Position numbers and translations under genes: made by a program. Below the pieces are notes generated by a model. The model was given only the letters and a program-made list of their open reading frames with translations, had not been told where the DNA came from and ran no database searches. DNA of 64,000 nt from Devosia salina (lineage in GTDB: Bacteria > Pseudomonadota > Alphaproteobacteria > Rhizobiales > Devosiaceae). The DNA is taken from assembly GCF_019504385.1 (NCBI RefSeq), contig NZ_CP080590.1, positions 600,001 to 664,000 on the forward strand, read 5' to 3'. The first letter of the stretch is position 1, and each line of letters begins with the position of its first letter. Shown one piece after another: positions 33,714 through 41,303 of the stretch.

Positions 33714-34523
33714 TTAGTTGGCAGGCGCCATCTCGTTGGCCGGGGCCATGGTGTCGGTCGCGGGTGCCATTGTGTCGGTGGCCGGGGCCATTTCATTGCC
33801 CGGGGCCATTGCGTCGGTTGCAGGGGCCATGGCGTCGGCGGCAGGTTCTGCAGCTGCGGCGGGCGCCACGAAGTCGGCGGGCACGAGCGGGTCGATCTCG
33901 GCAGCGAGCTGCTCGAGCGTCTTGTCCCCCGAAAGCGTCTTGCCGTTGACATAGAATGTCGGCGTCCCCGTCAGCCCGAACTCATCGAGAGCCTGGGTTC
34001 TCTGGGCTTCAATCCCCTCGAACACCTGCTGATTCGTCAAGGCAGTGGAGAAGCTTTCCTCGGTAAAACCGAGCTGCTGGGCCACCGCGAAGATCGCATC
34101 GCGCGGCTTTTCGGACATGCCCCACTCGTTCTGGGACTTGAAATAGGTGGCGATGACATTGTGGTAGTTTTCTTCACCGGCCGCTTCGGCGAGGAGGAAA
34201 ATCGCCGCGTCGAGCGCATTGCGGGCGAAGGGGCGCAGGATGAACCGCACCTTGCCGGTATCGACATAGGCTTCCTTGAACGCCTCATAGACATTGTTGT
34301 GGAAGGCCGCGCAGTGCGGGCAGGTCGGCGAGGCATATTCGATCACGGTGACGGGCGCATCGGGATTGCCCTCGGCCTTGTCGGTGAGGTCACCGGCCGG
34401 AGCCATGAGCTTGGCGACATCGACCATGTCTCCCTCGGCAGCCTGCGCGCTGGCAAGGCCGGAAAGGCTGACGGCGGACGCGGCGGCGGCTAGGATGATG
34501 GTCTCGCGGCGGTTGAACTTCAC
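33714..34523 (-). CDS. DsbA-like thioredoxin-fold protein with repetitive tail
   Basis: A 269-residue exported oxidoreductase of the DsbA/DSBA-like group. A signal peptide (TIILAAAASAVSLSGLASAQA) is followed by YASPTCPHCAAFH with the CPHC active site, and a cis-Pro loop GLTGTPTFYVNGK. From about residue 225 the tail is a run of six- to seven-residue units around MAPAT/MAPGN. The start is GTG 34523 with AGGAG upstream. It probably oxidises or isomerises periplasmic disulfides. Confidence 0.9.
   Translation of the reverse strand: MKFNRRETIILAAAASAVSLSGLASAQAAEGDMVDVAKLMAPAGDLTDKAEGNPDAPVTVIEYASPTCPHCAAFHNNVYEAFKEAYVDTGKVRFILRPFARNALDAAIFLLAEAAGEENYHNVIATYFKSQNEWGMSEKPRDAIFAVAQQLGFTEESFSTALTNQQVFEGIEAQRTQALDEFGLTGTPTFYVNGKTLSGDKTLEQLAAEIDPLVPADFVAPAAAAEPAADAMAPATDAMAPGNEMAPATDTMAPATDTMAPANEMAPAN
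33718..33845. repeat. in-frame tandem repeat coding the Met-Ala-Pro tail
   Basis: About six imperfect 18- or 21-base units encode (D/E)-(A/T)-M-A-P-(A/G)-(T/N) blocks at the C-terminus of the DsbA-like protein. GCCATGG-type cores recur (GGGGCCATT, GGGGCCATG). Unit number is likely to vary between strains through slippage. Confidence 0.85.
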
Positions 34524-34615
34524 GTCTGAGGCTCCTGAATATTTTATGCTGCGCGACACTACACATGGGGATGGTGTCGGCAAGTGGGCATCGCCATCAC
34601 TTGGGGGTGAACGGG

Positions 34616-35131
34616 TCAGCCCCGCTTCTTGCTGGACCTGCCGGAGAGCGCCAGCCCGAGGGCCTGCAACGCTTCCCGCAGATCGTCATCTTCGACCATT
34701 TCGGTCGCTTTGCCGACCTTTGCGATATCGCTCTGGCTCGGTTGATGGGGTTTTTGCACGGTCCGGCCTGAACCGGGGGTGAATGGCTCTGCCGACAATC
34801 TGACATCATTGACCAGCAGATAGCCGAAATAGCGGTTGACCGCGGCGGCAATGGCCGGCGCCTCGTGCTGGGCGAAGAGGGCCTGTCCGGGCGCGCAGCG
34901 CAGATAGAGCGTCGCGCCCTCGGCACTGCGCTCGCCGCGCGGCCAGCTCAATTTGTCCGGCAAGGTGGTCTCGTCAAACGGCCGGGGGGCGATGTGCCGC
35001 CACTGGGCGATAATGTCCCGCCCGGCAAAGCCGCGCTTCTTCAAGACCGGATCGAGCGCGCCCGAAAGCGCGTCGGCGACCGACAGCGTCCTGTTGCGGC
35101 GTTTCGGTTCTGGCAGCTCGTCCTTGGGCAT
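34616..35131 (-). CDS. DUF721 (DciA-like) protein
   Basis: A 171-residue DUF721 protein. The N-terminal core LSVADALSGALDPVLKKRGF followed by IIAQWRHIAPRPFDE is the DciA-like domain; DciA loads the replicative helicase in many bacteria lacking DnaC. The C-terminal third (KPHQPSQSDIAK onward) is charged and probably disordered. It is divergent from mutY with a repeat-bearing gap between. Confidence 0.85.
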   Translation of the reverse strand: MPKDELPEPKRRNRTLSVADALSGALDPVLKKRGFAGRDIIAQWRHIAPRPFDETTLPDKLSWPRGERSAEGATLYLRCAPGQALFAQHEAPAIAAAVNRYFGYLLVNDVRLSAEPFTPGSGRTVQKPHQPSQSDIAKVGKATEMVEDDDLREALQALGLALSGRSSKKRG

Positions 35132-35170
35132 ATGGCTGGAGTAGCGCCGCCTGCGGGCGGTGGCAAGGTA

Positions 35171-35325
35171 CCCCCACCCTTGGTCCTTCTCTCCTCAAAC
35201 CTCTCCGCTGGAGAGGTTTGCCCTTCGGGACGGGTCGAAGCCCACAAGGGGGAGGGAGACGATGAACACTGGCGTTGCGGACCTGCGCCTCCCTCCCCTT
35301 GATGGGGAGGGATTGAGGGTGGGGT
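35171..35325. repeat. intergenic repeat element between DUF721 and mutY
   Basis: CCCCACCCT at 35172-35180 and AGGGTGGGG at 35316-35324 are exact inverted ends. Inside lies a perfect 11-bp hairpin (CAAACCTCTCC at 35196-35206, 3-base loop) and a GC-rich block (CCTCCCTCCCCTTGATGGGG) shared with the element at 39612-39744. It is non-coding and sits between divergent genes. Confidence 0.75.
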
Positions 35326-35390
35326 GATCGGCAACCGCGCGGCCATCACGCCCTTGCCCAATCGAGACCTAAGACGCTATCCCCGCACCC

Positions 35391-36443
35391 ATGCCCCTCG
35401 CCAATCCGCACCCCATCGATTCCGCGGCCGTGCTCGCCTGGTATGACCACCATGCCCGCGAGCTGCCCTGGCGCGTCTCGCCGGCCGATCGCCGCGCCGG
35501 TCTCCGCCCCGATCCCTATCGGGTCTGGTTGAGCGAGATCATGCTGCAGCAGACCACGGTGGCGGCGGTGAAGGCCTATTTCCTGCGCTTCACGGCTCTC
35601 TGGCCGCGTGTGCACGACCTTGCTGCGGCGCCGCTCGACAGCGTGCTGCGCGAATGGGCCGGGCTCGGCTATTATGCCCGCGCGCGAAACCTGCACGCCT
35701 GCGCCCAGGCGGTGGTGCGCGACCATGCCGGCATCTTTCCCGATACGGCCGCCGGGCTGCAGGCTTTGCCCGGCATCGGCGCCTATACCAGCGCGGCCAT
35801 CGCTGCCATCTGCTTCGATGAGCGCGTGGCCGTGCTCGACGGCAACCTCGACCGGGTGCTGGCGCGCTATTATGCGCTGAAGGTGCCGGTGCGCGAGGCC
35901 AAGGAGGCCTTGCGCGGCGCGCTGCAACTGGCCGTGCCCGAGCGGGCCGGGGACTTTGCCCAGGCCATGATGGACCTGGGCGCCACCATCTGCGCGCCGC
36001 GCGCCGCCATGTGCCTGGTGTGCCCGCTGCACGATGGCTGCGAGGCGCGGCGGGAGGGTGAGCCGACGCGCTACCCGATCAAGCCGCAAAAGGCCGAACG
36101 GCCGGTGCGCCGGGGCCATGCCTTCGTGATGCAGGACGCGGCGGGCGACGTCTATCTGCAATCCCGCCCTGCCAAGGGCCTCCTCGCCGGCATGACCGAA
36201 GTGCCGACCTCGGACTGGGGCGAACTATCGGGCGATCCTGCCTTTCCTTTGGTCGCCGACTGGCGTCACCGCGGCCAGGTTGTGCATGTGTTCACCCATT
36301 TCCGGCTGGAGCTGGACGTGTGGTCGGCCGTGGTCGCGCCGGATGGACTGGAGACGGGCTGGTGGGCCGCGCCCGAAGCGCTCGGTGGCGAGGCATTGCC
36401 GACGCTGTTCCGGAAGGTGCTGGCGGCGGCGGGGCTGGACTGA
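35391..36443 (+). CDS. mutY: A/G-specific adenine glycosylase
   Basis: A 350-residue MutY that removes adenine paired with 8-oxoguanine. Catalytic Glu is in WLSEIMLQQT, the helix-hairpin-helix in ALPGIGAYTSAAI, and the catalytic Asp in VAVLDGNLDRVLARY. Four Fe-S cysteines follow the C-x6-C-x2-C-x5-C pattern (ICAPRAAMCLVCPLHDGC). The C-terminal MutT-like domain recognises 8-oxoG. It starts at ATG 35391. Confidence 0.97.
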   Translation: MPLANPHPIDSAAVLAWYDHHARELPWRVSPADRRAGLRPDPYRVWLSEIMLQQTTVAAVKAYFLRFTALWPRVHDLAAAPLDSVLREWAGLGYYARARNLHACAQAVVRDHAGIFPDTAAGLQALPGIGAYTSAAIAAICFDERVAVLDGNLDRVLARYYALKVPVREAKEALRGALQLAVPERAGDFAQAMMDLGATICAPRAAMCLVCPLHDGCEARREGEPTRYPIKPQKAERPVRRGHAFVMQDAAGDVYLQSRPAKGLLAGMTEVPTSDWGELSGDPAFPLVADWRHRGQVVHVFTHFRLELDVWSAVVAPDGLETGWWAAPEALGGEALPTLFRKVLAAAGLD

Positions 36444-36490
36444 CCGGGTCCACTGCGTCTTTGGCCGACCGATGTCTGTCGCGACAAACA

Positions 36491-36521
36491 AAAAGGCCGC
36501 CGGTTTGCCCGGCGGCCAGTT
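36491..36521 (-). terminator. terminator between converging mutY and ccrM
   Basis: GGCCGCCGG and CCGGCGGCC form a perfect 9-bp stem around a 5-base loop. T-rich runs lie on both sides (TTTT on plus; TTTTTGTTTG on minus), so it probably works in both directions, better for ccrM. Confidence 0.88.
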
Positions 36522-36552
36522 TTAGAGCCTGAGAGTTGATTGGAGGTCAGGA

Positions 36553-37689
36553 TCAGGCAGAAAGCAAATCAAGTTTTTGACGAATGTCGGCCCGAAGCAC
36601 GTCGATCGGCTCCATTCGTCCCGATTGTTCGTGGTGCCAGAAGGTCCACCCGTTGCATGACTCGGCGCCCTGGACCAGCGCGCCGACCTTGTGGATCGAC
36701 CCCTGGTGTGGACCCGAGACGAGCGAGCCGTCTGCACGAACCATGGCAGAGTAACGCCGGCCGGCGTCGAAGAGTTGCGTGCCGACGTCGAGAACCCCCT
36801 GCTCGACCAGCGAGCCGAAGGGAATGCGGGCTTCCTTGCGCTTGGGCGTCACCGATTGCAGCGCCTCGAAAACGCCGGGGCGAATGGTGGCGATGCGCTG
36901 GCGGGCGCCGGCAATATAGTCGGCCTCGCGCTCGATGCCGATGAAGTGGCGTCCCAGCTTGCGGGCCACTGCGCCGGTCGTGCCCGTGCCGAAGAACGGG
37001 TCGAGCACGATATCGCCCGGCTTCGTCGTGGCATTGAGAATGCGGAACAGCAGCGCTTCGGGCTTCTGGGTGGGATGGAGCTTGCCATCATCCTCGCCCT
37101 TGAGCCGCTCCGATCCGGTGCAGATGGGAAACAGCCAGTCGGACCGCATCTGCGTGTCGTCATTGGCCAGCTTCATGGCTTCATAATTGAAGGTGACGCG
37201 GCTTTTCTGGCTCCTGGCGGCCCAGATCAGCGTCTCATGCGCATTGGTAAAGCGCGTGCCGCGGAAATTGGGCATTGGATTGGCCTTGCGCCAGACAATG
37301 TCGTTGAGCATCCAGAACCCAAGGTCCTGCAGCACCGTGCCGACGCGGAAGATGTTGTGATAGGACCCGATCACCCACATGGCCCCGTCGGGCTTCAGCA
37401 GCCGCCTGGCCGCCGCCATCCAGGCGCGGGTGAATTCGTCGTAATGGGCGAAGCTGTCGAACTTGTCCCAATCATCATCGACCGCATCGACCTTTGATTG
37501 GTCGGGGCGGGTGAGACCCTGTTCCAGCTGCAGATTATAGGGGGGATCTGCGAAAATGAGATCGATGGAGCCGGCCGGCAAACTATTCATGTGGTCGATG
37601 CAATCGCCCACAAGGATAGTATCGATCGGAAGGCGCGTGGCCTCCCTTTCCGCATCGGCCTTACGGGCCGTACGCGCGGTACGCAACAT
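36553..37689 (-). CDS. ccrM: CcrM-type adenine DNA methyltransferase (GANTC)
   Basis: A 378-residue beta-class N6-adenine methyltransferase of the cell-cycle CcrM group. DLIFADPPYNLQLEQGLTRPDQS holds the DPPY motif; the SAM motif is LDPFFGTGTTGAVARKLGR. The C-terminal domain typical of CcrM (GSLVEQGVLDVGTQLFDAGRRYSAMVRADGSL, then GSIHKVGALVQGAESCNGWTFWH) recognises DNA. It marks GANTC sites once per cycle in alphaproteobacteria. Here it lies downstream of rnhB and has CtrA-like motifs upstream. Confidence 0.97.
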   Translation of the reverse strand: MLRTARTARKADAEREATRLPIDTILVGDCIDHMNSLPAGSIDLIFADPPYNLQLEQGLTRPDQSKVDAVDDDWDKFDSFAHYDEFTRAWMAAARRLLKPDGAMWVIGSYHNIFRVGTVLQDLGFWMLNDIVWRKANPMPNFRGTRFTNAHETLIWAARSQKSRVTFNYEAMKLANDDTQMRSDWLFPICTGSERLKGEDDGKLHPTQKPEALLFRILNATTKPGDIVLDPFFGTGTTGAVARKLGRHFIGIEREADYIAGARQRIATIRPGVFEALQSVTPKRKEARIPFGSLVEQGVLDVGTQLFDAGRRYSAMVRADGSLVSGPHQGSIHKVGALVQGAESCNGWTFWHHEQSGRMEPIDVLRADIRQKLDLLSA

Positions 37690-37693
37690 GCAC

Positions 37694-37714
37694 TTAACCC
37701 TAACGCAGTACTAA
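37694..37714 (-). promoter_or_regulatory. CtrA-like motif pair just upstream of ccrM
   Basis: On the minus strand TTAG, seven bases, TTAG, two bases and TTAA lie within 25 bases of the ccrM start. CtrA binds paired TTAA half-sites seven bases apart, and ccrM is a CtrA target in Caulobacter. The half-sites here are TTAG rather than TTAA, so the match is degenerate. Confidence 0.4.
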
Positions 37715-37760
37715 CAAGCCCGTTATATCGGCCACGGGTTAATGGAGCGTTCGCAAGGGG

Positions 37761-37775
37761 TTAGCGAGGGGTTAA
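37761..37775 (+). promoter_or_regulatory. second CtrA-like half-site pair between rnhB and ccrM
   Basis: TTAG-N7-TTAA on the plus strand, followed by CC as in many CtrA sites. It overlaps the rnhB stop and lies about 75 bases before the ccrM start. It matches the CtrA spacing rule exactly, with one base off in the first half-site. Confidence 0.4.
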
Positions 37776-38464
37776 CCGATGACTTCGACGACGGTCCGGC
37801 GCACCAGCAGCGCCGCAATCGGGGCGAATTCCGCGCGGTGATGACGGCACGGGCCATGCAGGTCCAGCGCCGCAAGATGGGCGGCGGTGCCATAGCCCTT
37901 GTGGCCGGCAAAGCCGAAATGGGGCGCATCGCAATCCATGATTTCGCACATGCGGTCGCGCATCACCTTGGCCACGATCGAGGCTGCGGCAATGGAAACG
38001 CTGCGCCCGTCCCCGCCGATCAGCGCAATGCCGGGGCAGGGCAGGTCCGGCGGCACGTCGCGGCCATCCACCAGCACCCGGTCGACCCTGTGGGGCAGGG
38101 CCTGGACCGCCCGCGCCATGGCCGCGAGCGTCGCGCCACGAATATTGAGCGCGACAATGTCGCTGGGCGGCGCCGAGACGATCGCGACCTCGGCCGTGGC
38201 AAGGATCTGGTCGAACAGCGCTTCGCGGCGCTCGGCCGTCAGCTTCTTGGAATCGTTGAGACCCTCGGGGATGCGTTCGGGATCGAGCCGCACGGCGGCG
38301 ACAACCACCGGCCCGGCCAACGGACCGCGCCCGGCCTCGTCCACCCCGGCCACCAGGCGGGCGCCGCGGGCCATGAGCATGGCCTCATGGCTGAAGTCGG
38401 GAAATTCGGCCTCGGGGGCGAAGAGCTCCGCCGTCGCCTCCATCGCCTTGGCCTTGCGCGCCAT
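37772..38464 (-). CDS. rnhB: ribonuclease HII
   Basis: A 230-residue RNase HII that removes RNA, including single ribonucleotides, from DNA. The active-site start is GVDEAGRGPLAGPVVVAAV; LNDSKKLTAERRE and SIAAASIVAKVMRDRMCE are family motifs, and the later acidic residue lies in MDCDAPHFGFAGHKGYGT. It lies two bases after DUF4180 and 82 bases before ccrM on the same strand. Confidence 0.97.
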   Translation of the reverse strand: MARKAKAMEATAELFAPEAEFPDFSHEAMLMARGARLVAGVDEAGRGPLAGPVVVAAVRLDPERIPEGLNDSKKLTAERREALFDQILATAEVAIVSAPPSDIVALNIRGATLAAMARAVQALPHRVDRVLVDGRDVPPDLPCPGIALIGGDGRSVSIAAASIVAKVMRDRMCEIMDCDAPHFGFAGHKGYGTAAHLAALDLHGPCRHHRAEFAPIAALLVRRTVVEVIG

Positions 38465-38466
38465 CG

Positions 38467-38832
38467 CTAGCGCCCCCGCGCCAGTCCGGCCTCGAGCGCC
38501 GCCTGGTCCGATGCGAAGATATGGTGGCCGACCCTGTTGGTCTCGCCGACGAAATCGCGCAGCGCCTTGCTCGTCGCCAGGTGCTGCGAGATATCGCCAA
38601 GGATGGCGAGCCGCATCTGATAGTTTTGCAGCTTCTGGAAGAAGTGACCGGCCTGTCGCGTGCTGAGATCGAAGAAGCCCGGGGCGAAGCGCTCCGCCGG
38701 CACCACGAGCATTTCCGCTTCCGTGCCATAGATTTCGCCCAGCAGATCGAGTGCATCCTGTTCGGCACTGAGATGGCTTCCCTCGTGGGAAACGAAATAC
38801 ACCGTGATCCCGTTGATGATCTGTGTCGTCAT
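38467..38832 (-). CDS. DUF4180 domain protein
   Basis: A 121-residue DUF4180 protein. The C-terminal signature is FDLSTRQAGHFFQKLQNYQMRLAILGDISQH, then SKALRDFVGETNRVGHHIFA. Family function is unknown. ATG 38832 (MTTQIINGITVYF) is chosen over the longer frame to 38985 because the family begins there. The rnhB gene follows after two bases. Confidence 0.83.
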   Translation of the reverse strand: MTTQIINGITVYFVSHEGSHLSAEQDALDLLGEIYGTEAEMLVVPAERFAPGFFDLSTRQAGHFFQKLQNYQMRLAILGDISQHLATSKALRDFVGETNRVGHHIFASDQAALEAGLARGR

Positions 38833-38977
38833 CGCGGTCCGTCTTCCCCTTCGCCTTCGGTCGATCAACCCACTGACTGGATCCCGACCGTGTCGGAATG
38901 AAGGTATCCCCTGTTCGTCGTCACGCTTGTGCTGATACAAGAGTCTCAGCCGGGGGGCAAAGGCGAGAGAGACTTTG

Positions 38978-39559
38978 ATGCGCAAAGCAACCAGCCTGGC
39001 GGCATTTCTGCTGCTGACCGGTGCCGTTTCGGCCGAACCCTTCCATCATCCCTATGGCGAATGGCGTGAGTATAATCGCGACTGGCTGGCGGCCTGCCCC
39101 GATGCCATCAACGAGGACGCGGGCGACTTTTATGGCTATTCGTGCTTTGCCAGCACCGGCAGCCAGGAGCTGAACGGCGCCAATCTGCCGGCCTATAAGC
39201 TGACGCTGATCCGCAACCGGCTCGATGGCACGCTGGACCTGGCCATCACTGTTTCGCCCGATCGGGGCGAATATGACCCGGCCCGGCCGATCACGCTGCA
39301 ATTCGGTGGCGAGCCACCCATCAGCCTCGCCATGGGCACCGGCATCGAAACCCGGTTCAACACCATCAACCAGTTCTTTATCGCCGATCCCGTCCAGCGC
39401 GATTCCATCATCGAGACGATGAAGGAGCGCAATGCGGTGACCCTCTCGGTGCCGCTTGCCGGACAGGACGAGCCGGTCAAGACCTGGCTGTCCCTGCGCG
39501 GCGTGCTGGCCTCGCTCGATTTCATGGCGACCTATGCCCGCAAGGTGGCGCAGTATTAG
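38978..39559 (+). CDS. secreted hypothetical protein
   Basis: A 193-residue exported protein of unknown function with signal peptide KATSLAAFLLLTGAVSAEP. The mature part has two cysteines (LAACPDA and YSCFAST) and a late segment (VKTWLSLRGVLASLDFM) that recalls IalB-type proteins. That resemblance is weak. ATG 38978 follows AGGCGAGAGAGAC. It is divergent from DUF4180 and convergent with the radical SAM gene. Confidence 0.72.
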   Translation: MRKATSLAAFLLLTGAVSAEPFHHPYGEWREYNRDWLAACPDAINEDAGDFYGYSCFASTGSQELNGANLPAYKLTLIRNRLDGTLDLAITVSPDRGEYDPARPITLQFGGEPPISLAMGTGIETRFNTINQFFIADPVQRDSIIETMKERNAVTLSVPLAGQDEPVKTWLSLRGVLASLDFMATYARKVAQY

Positions 39560-39611
39560 CCTGCTCGCGGGAACCTCTGGAGCATTTCAAACTCAGGCGC
39601 GCGGTTCCATC

Positions 39612-39744
39612 GCCTCCCTCCCCCTTGAGGGGAGGGAATGAGGGTGGGGGGTCTATCGGTTCTTCGCTGAGTCACCCCCACCCCAGCACCGCTACGGCCC
39701 AATGGGCCGAGCTTTGCTACCCTCCCCTCAAGGGGGAGGGAGGC
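39612..39744. repeat. inverted-repeat element between converging genes
   Basis: Two exact 25-base inverted arms (39612-39636 and 39720-39744, core CCTCCCTCCCCCTTGAGG) flank 83 bases containing AGGGTGGGGG and CACCCCCACCCC, also inverted. The arms are near-identical to part of the element at 35171-35325. Each arm can also fold on itself (CCCTCCCC with GGGGAGGG). Confidence 0.82.
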
Positions 39745-39780
39745 CAAGGAGCCGCGAGTCCAGAGAATGGTGAAACGCCG

Positions 39781-40929
39781 CTAGAACAGGCTCATCTGCG
39801 GACTGTCGACCTTGGGTGCCTCGAACAGATCGGCGCGCAGCGGCGGCAGCTTGGCGTCGAGCCCATAGCGTTCACGGGCCTTTTCGAAGCGCTGGCGCAA
39901 CAGCGTCGCATAGGGACCTTCCCCGGTCATGCGCGTGCCCCAGCGCGAGTCGTAATCCTTGCCGCCTCTGGTGTCCCGCACCAGCGAGAGCACATGGCGC
40001 ACCCGGTCGGGGAAATGCCGGAGCAGCCATTCGCGAAACACGTCGCGCACCTCTCCGGGCAGACGCAGGAGGATCATCGAGGCGCTGATGGCGCCCTGGG
40101 CCTTGCCGGCATCGAGGATGCGTTCGAGCTCCATGTCGTTGATGGCCGGGATCATCGGCGAGGCAAAGATGGCGGTGGGCACGCCGGCCTCGGAAAGCAG
40201 CCGGATCGCTTCGAGCCGCCGCGCCGGCGAGGACGCACGTGGCTCCATCTTGCGGCTGAGCTTATGGTCCATCGAGGTGACCGACAGCGCCACCTTGACC
40301 AGCCCAAGCTTGGCCAGTTCGGTGAGAAGATCGAGGTCGCGAATGATCAGCGCCGACTTGGTGGTGATCATCACCGGATGGCGAGTTTCCAGCATCACCT
40401 CGAGGATGCCGCGGGTCAGCTTGTGCGTGCGCTCGGCCGGCTGGTAGGGGTCCGTATTGGTGCCCATGGCGATGGGCTTGGGCCGGTAGTTCCGGGCCGC
40501 CAGTTCGGCGCGCAGCGCCTCCACGGCATTGGCCTTGACATAGATGTCGCGTTCGAAATCGATCCCCGCCGAATGCCCGAGATAGGCATGGGTCGGCCGG
40601 GCGAAACAATATGAGCAGCCATGCTCGCAGCCGCGATAGGCGTTGATCGAGCGCTCGAACCCGATATCCGGGCTGTCATTGGTGGTGATGATGGTCTTGG
40701 CGCGCTCGACATGTTCGATGGTTTCGAACACCGGCATCGGCTCGACGCTGCCCCAGCCATCGTCGAAGCTGTCGCGCTGATGCACCTCGAAGCGGCCTGA
40801 GCGATTGGTCTGGGCGCCGCGTCCGCGAATGCGGTCGGGCTGCACCAGTTCGCGCCGCGCCAGATCGGCGTCGCGGCTGCGGCTCAAGCGTTCGAGGGCT
40901 TCGAAAGAGGGGGCCTGATAGAGGGCCAT
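39781..40929 (-). CDS. PA0069-type radical SAM protein (SPL-like)
   Basis: A 382-residue radical SAM protein of the group distantly related to spore photoproduct lyase. The cluster motif C-x3-C-x2-C is in YRGCEHGCSYCFARPTH. Other family parts are IGFERSINAYRG, GTNTDPYQPAER and SASMILLRLPGEVRDVF. Substrate is unknown; relatedness to SPL suggests DNA or RNA. ATG 40929 follows CAGGAGACA; the frame is open up to 40986. An SOS box lies 75 bases upstream. Confidence 0.93.
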   Translation of the reverse strand: MALYQAPSFEALERLSRSRDADLARRELVQPDRIRGRGAQTNRSGRFEVHQRDSFDDGWGSVEPMPVFETIEHVERAKTIITTNDSPDIGFERSINAYRGCEHGCSYCFARPTHAYLGHSAGIDFERDIYVKANAVEALRAELAARNYRPKPIAMGTNTDPYQPAERTHKLTRGILEVMLETRHPVMITTKSALIIRDLDLLTELAKLGLVKVALSVTSMDHKLSRKMEPRASSPARRLEAIRLLSEAGVPTAIFASPMIPAINDMELERILDAGKAQGAISASMILLRLPGEVRDVFREWLLRHFPDRVRHVLSLVRDTRGGKDYDSRWGTRMTGEGPYATLLRQRFEKARERYGLDAKLPPLRADLFEAPKVDSPQMSLF

Positions 40930-41303
40930 TGTCCTGTCTCCTGGCAAGGCGCGGAAGGAGAATCGGCTTTCCTCCAACGCCTGCAAATGCTATCAGCAAG
41001 ATAGGAACAGAACAAGAACATACAAGCGCCGCCGCGCCGTGTTGAACCTGATATCGGCATGACGCCCATGCATTACAAGACTTTACGAACGCCTCTCGCG
41101 GGCGTAGAGAACCGCGCTCAGCCCGGCCCTGCGCTTTTTTAGATGACGCCTATCCGCCCCTCTCTCGTTGGGGAGTGGCGCGGTCGCAAATCACTTTTTG
41201 CTGCTGACAGTCTCTGTCGCAGAAAATTCGGAAACCCCGTGTCGAAAGCTGACGGCCCGCACCGTCGCATGGGCGACACGCTGTTTTTTACGAGGGATAT
41301 GAG
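40930..41303. other. divergent intergenic region, radical SAM gene and MFS gene
   Basis: This 374-base gap lies between two divergent genes. It contains the SOS box and promoter-like elements of the radical SAM gene at 40998-41025. Toward the MFS gene I see a T-run (CGCTTTTTTAG) at about 41134-41143 and another at about 41284, but no convincing small gene, RNA or terminator. Confidence 0.6.
41005..41019 (-). promoter_or_regulatory. LexA SOS box upstream of radical SAM gene
   Basis: GAAC-N7-GAAC on the plus strand reads GTTC-N7-GTTC on the minus strand, the exact alphaproteobacterial LexA consensus. It sits in the 16-base spacer between TTGTAT (41020-41025) and TATCTT (40998-41003), a plausible promoter reading toward the gene. 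LexA there would block transcription until DNA damage. Confidence 0.8.

Noticed and set aside
33718..33845. Tandem repeats considered as a CRISPR array
   Set aside because: Repeats are short, in frame and without unique spacers; they encode a protein tail.
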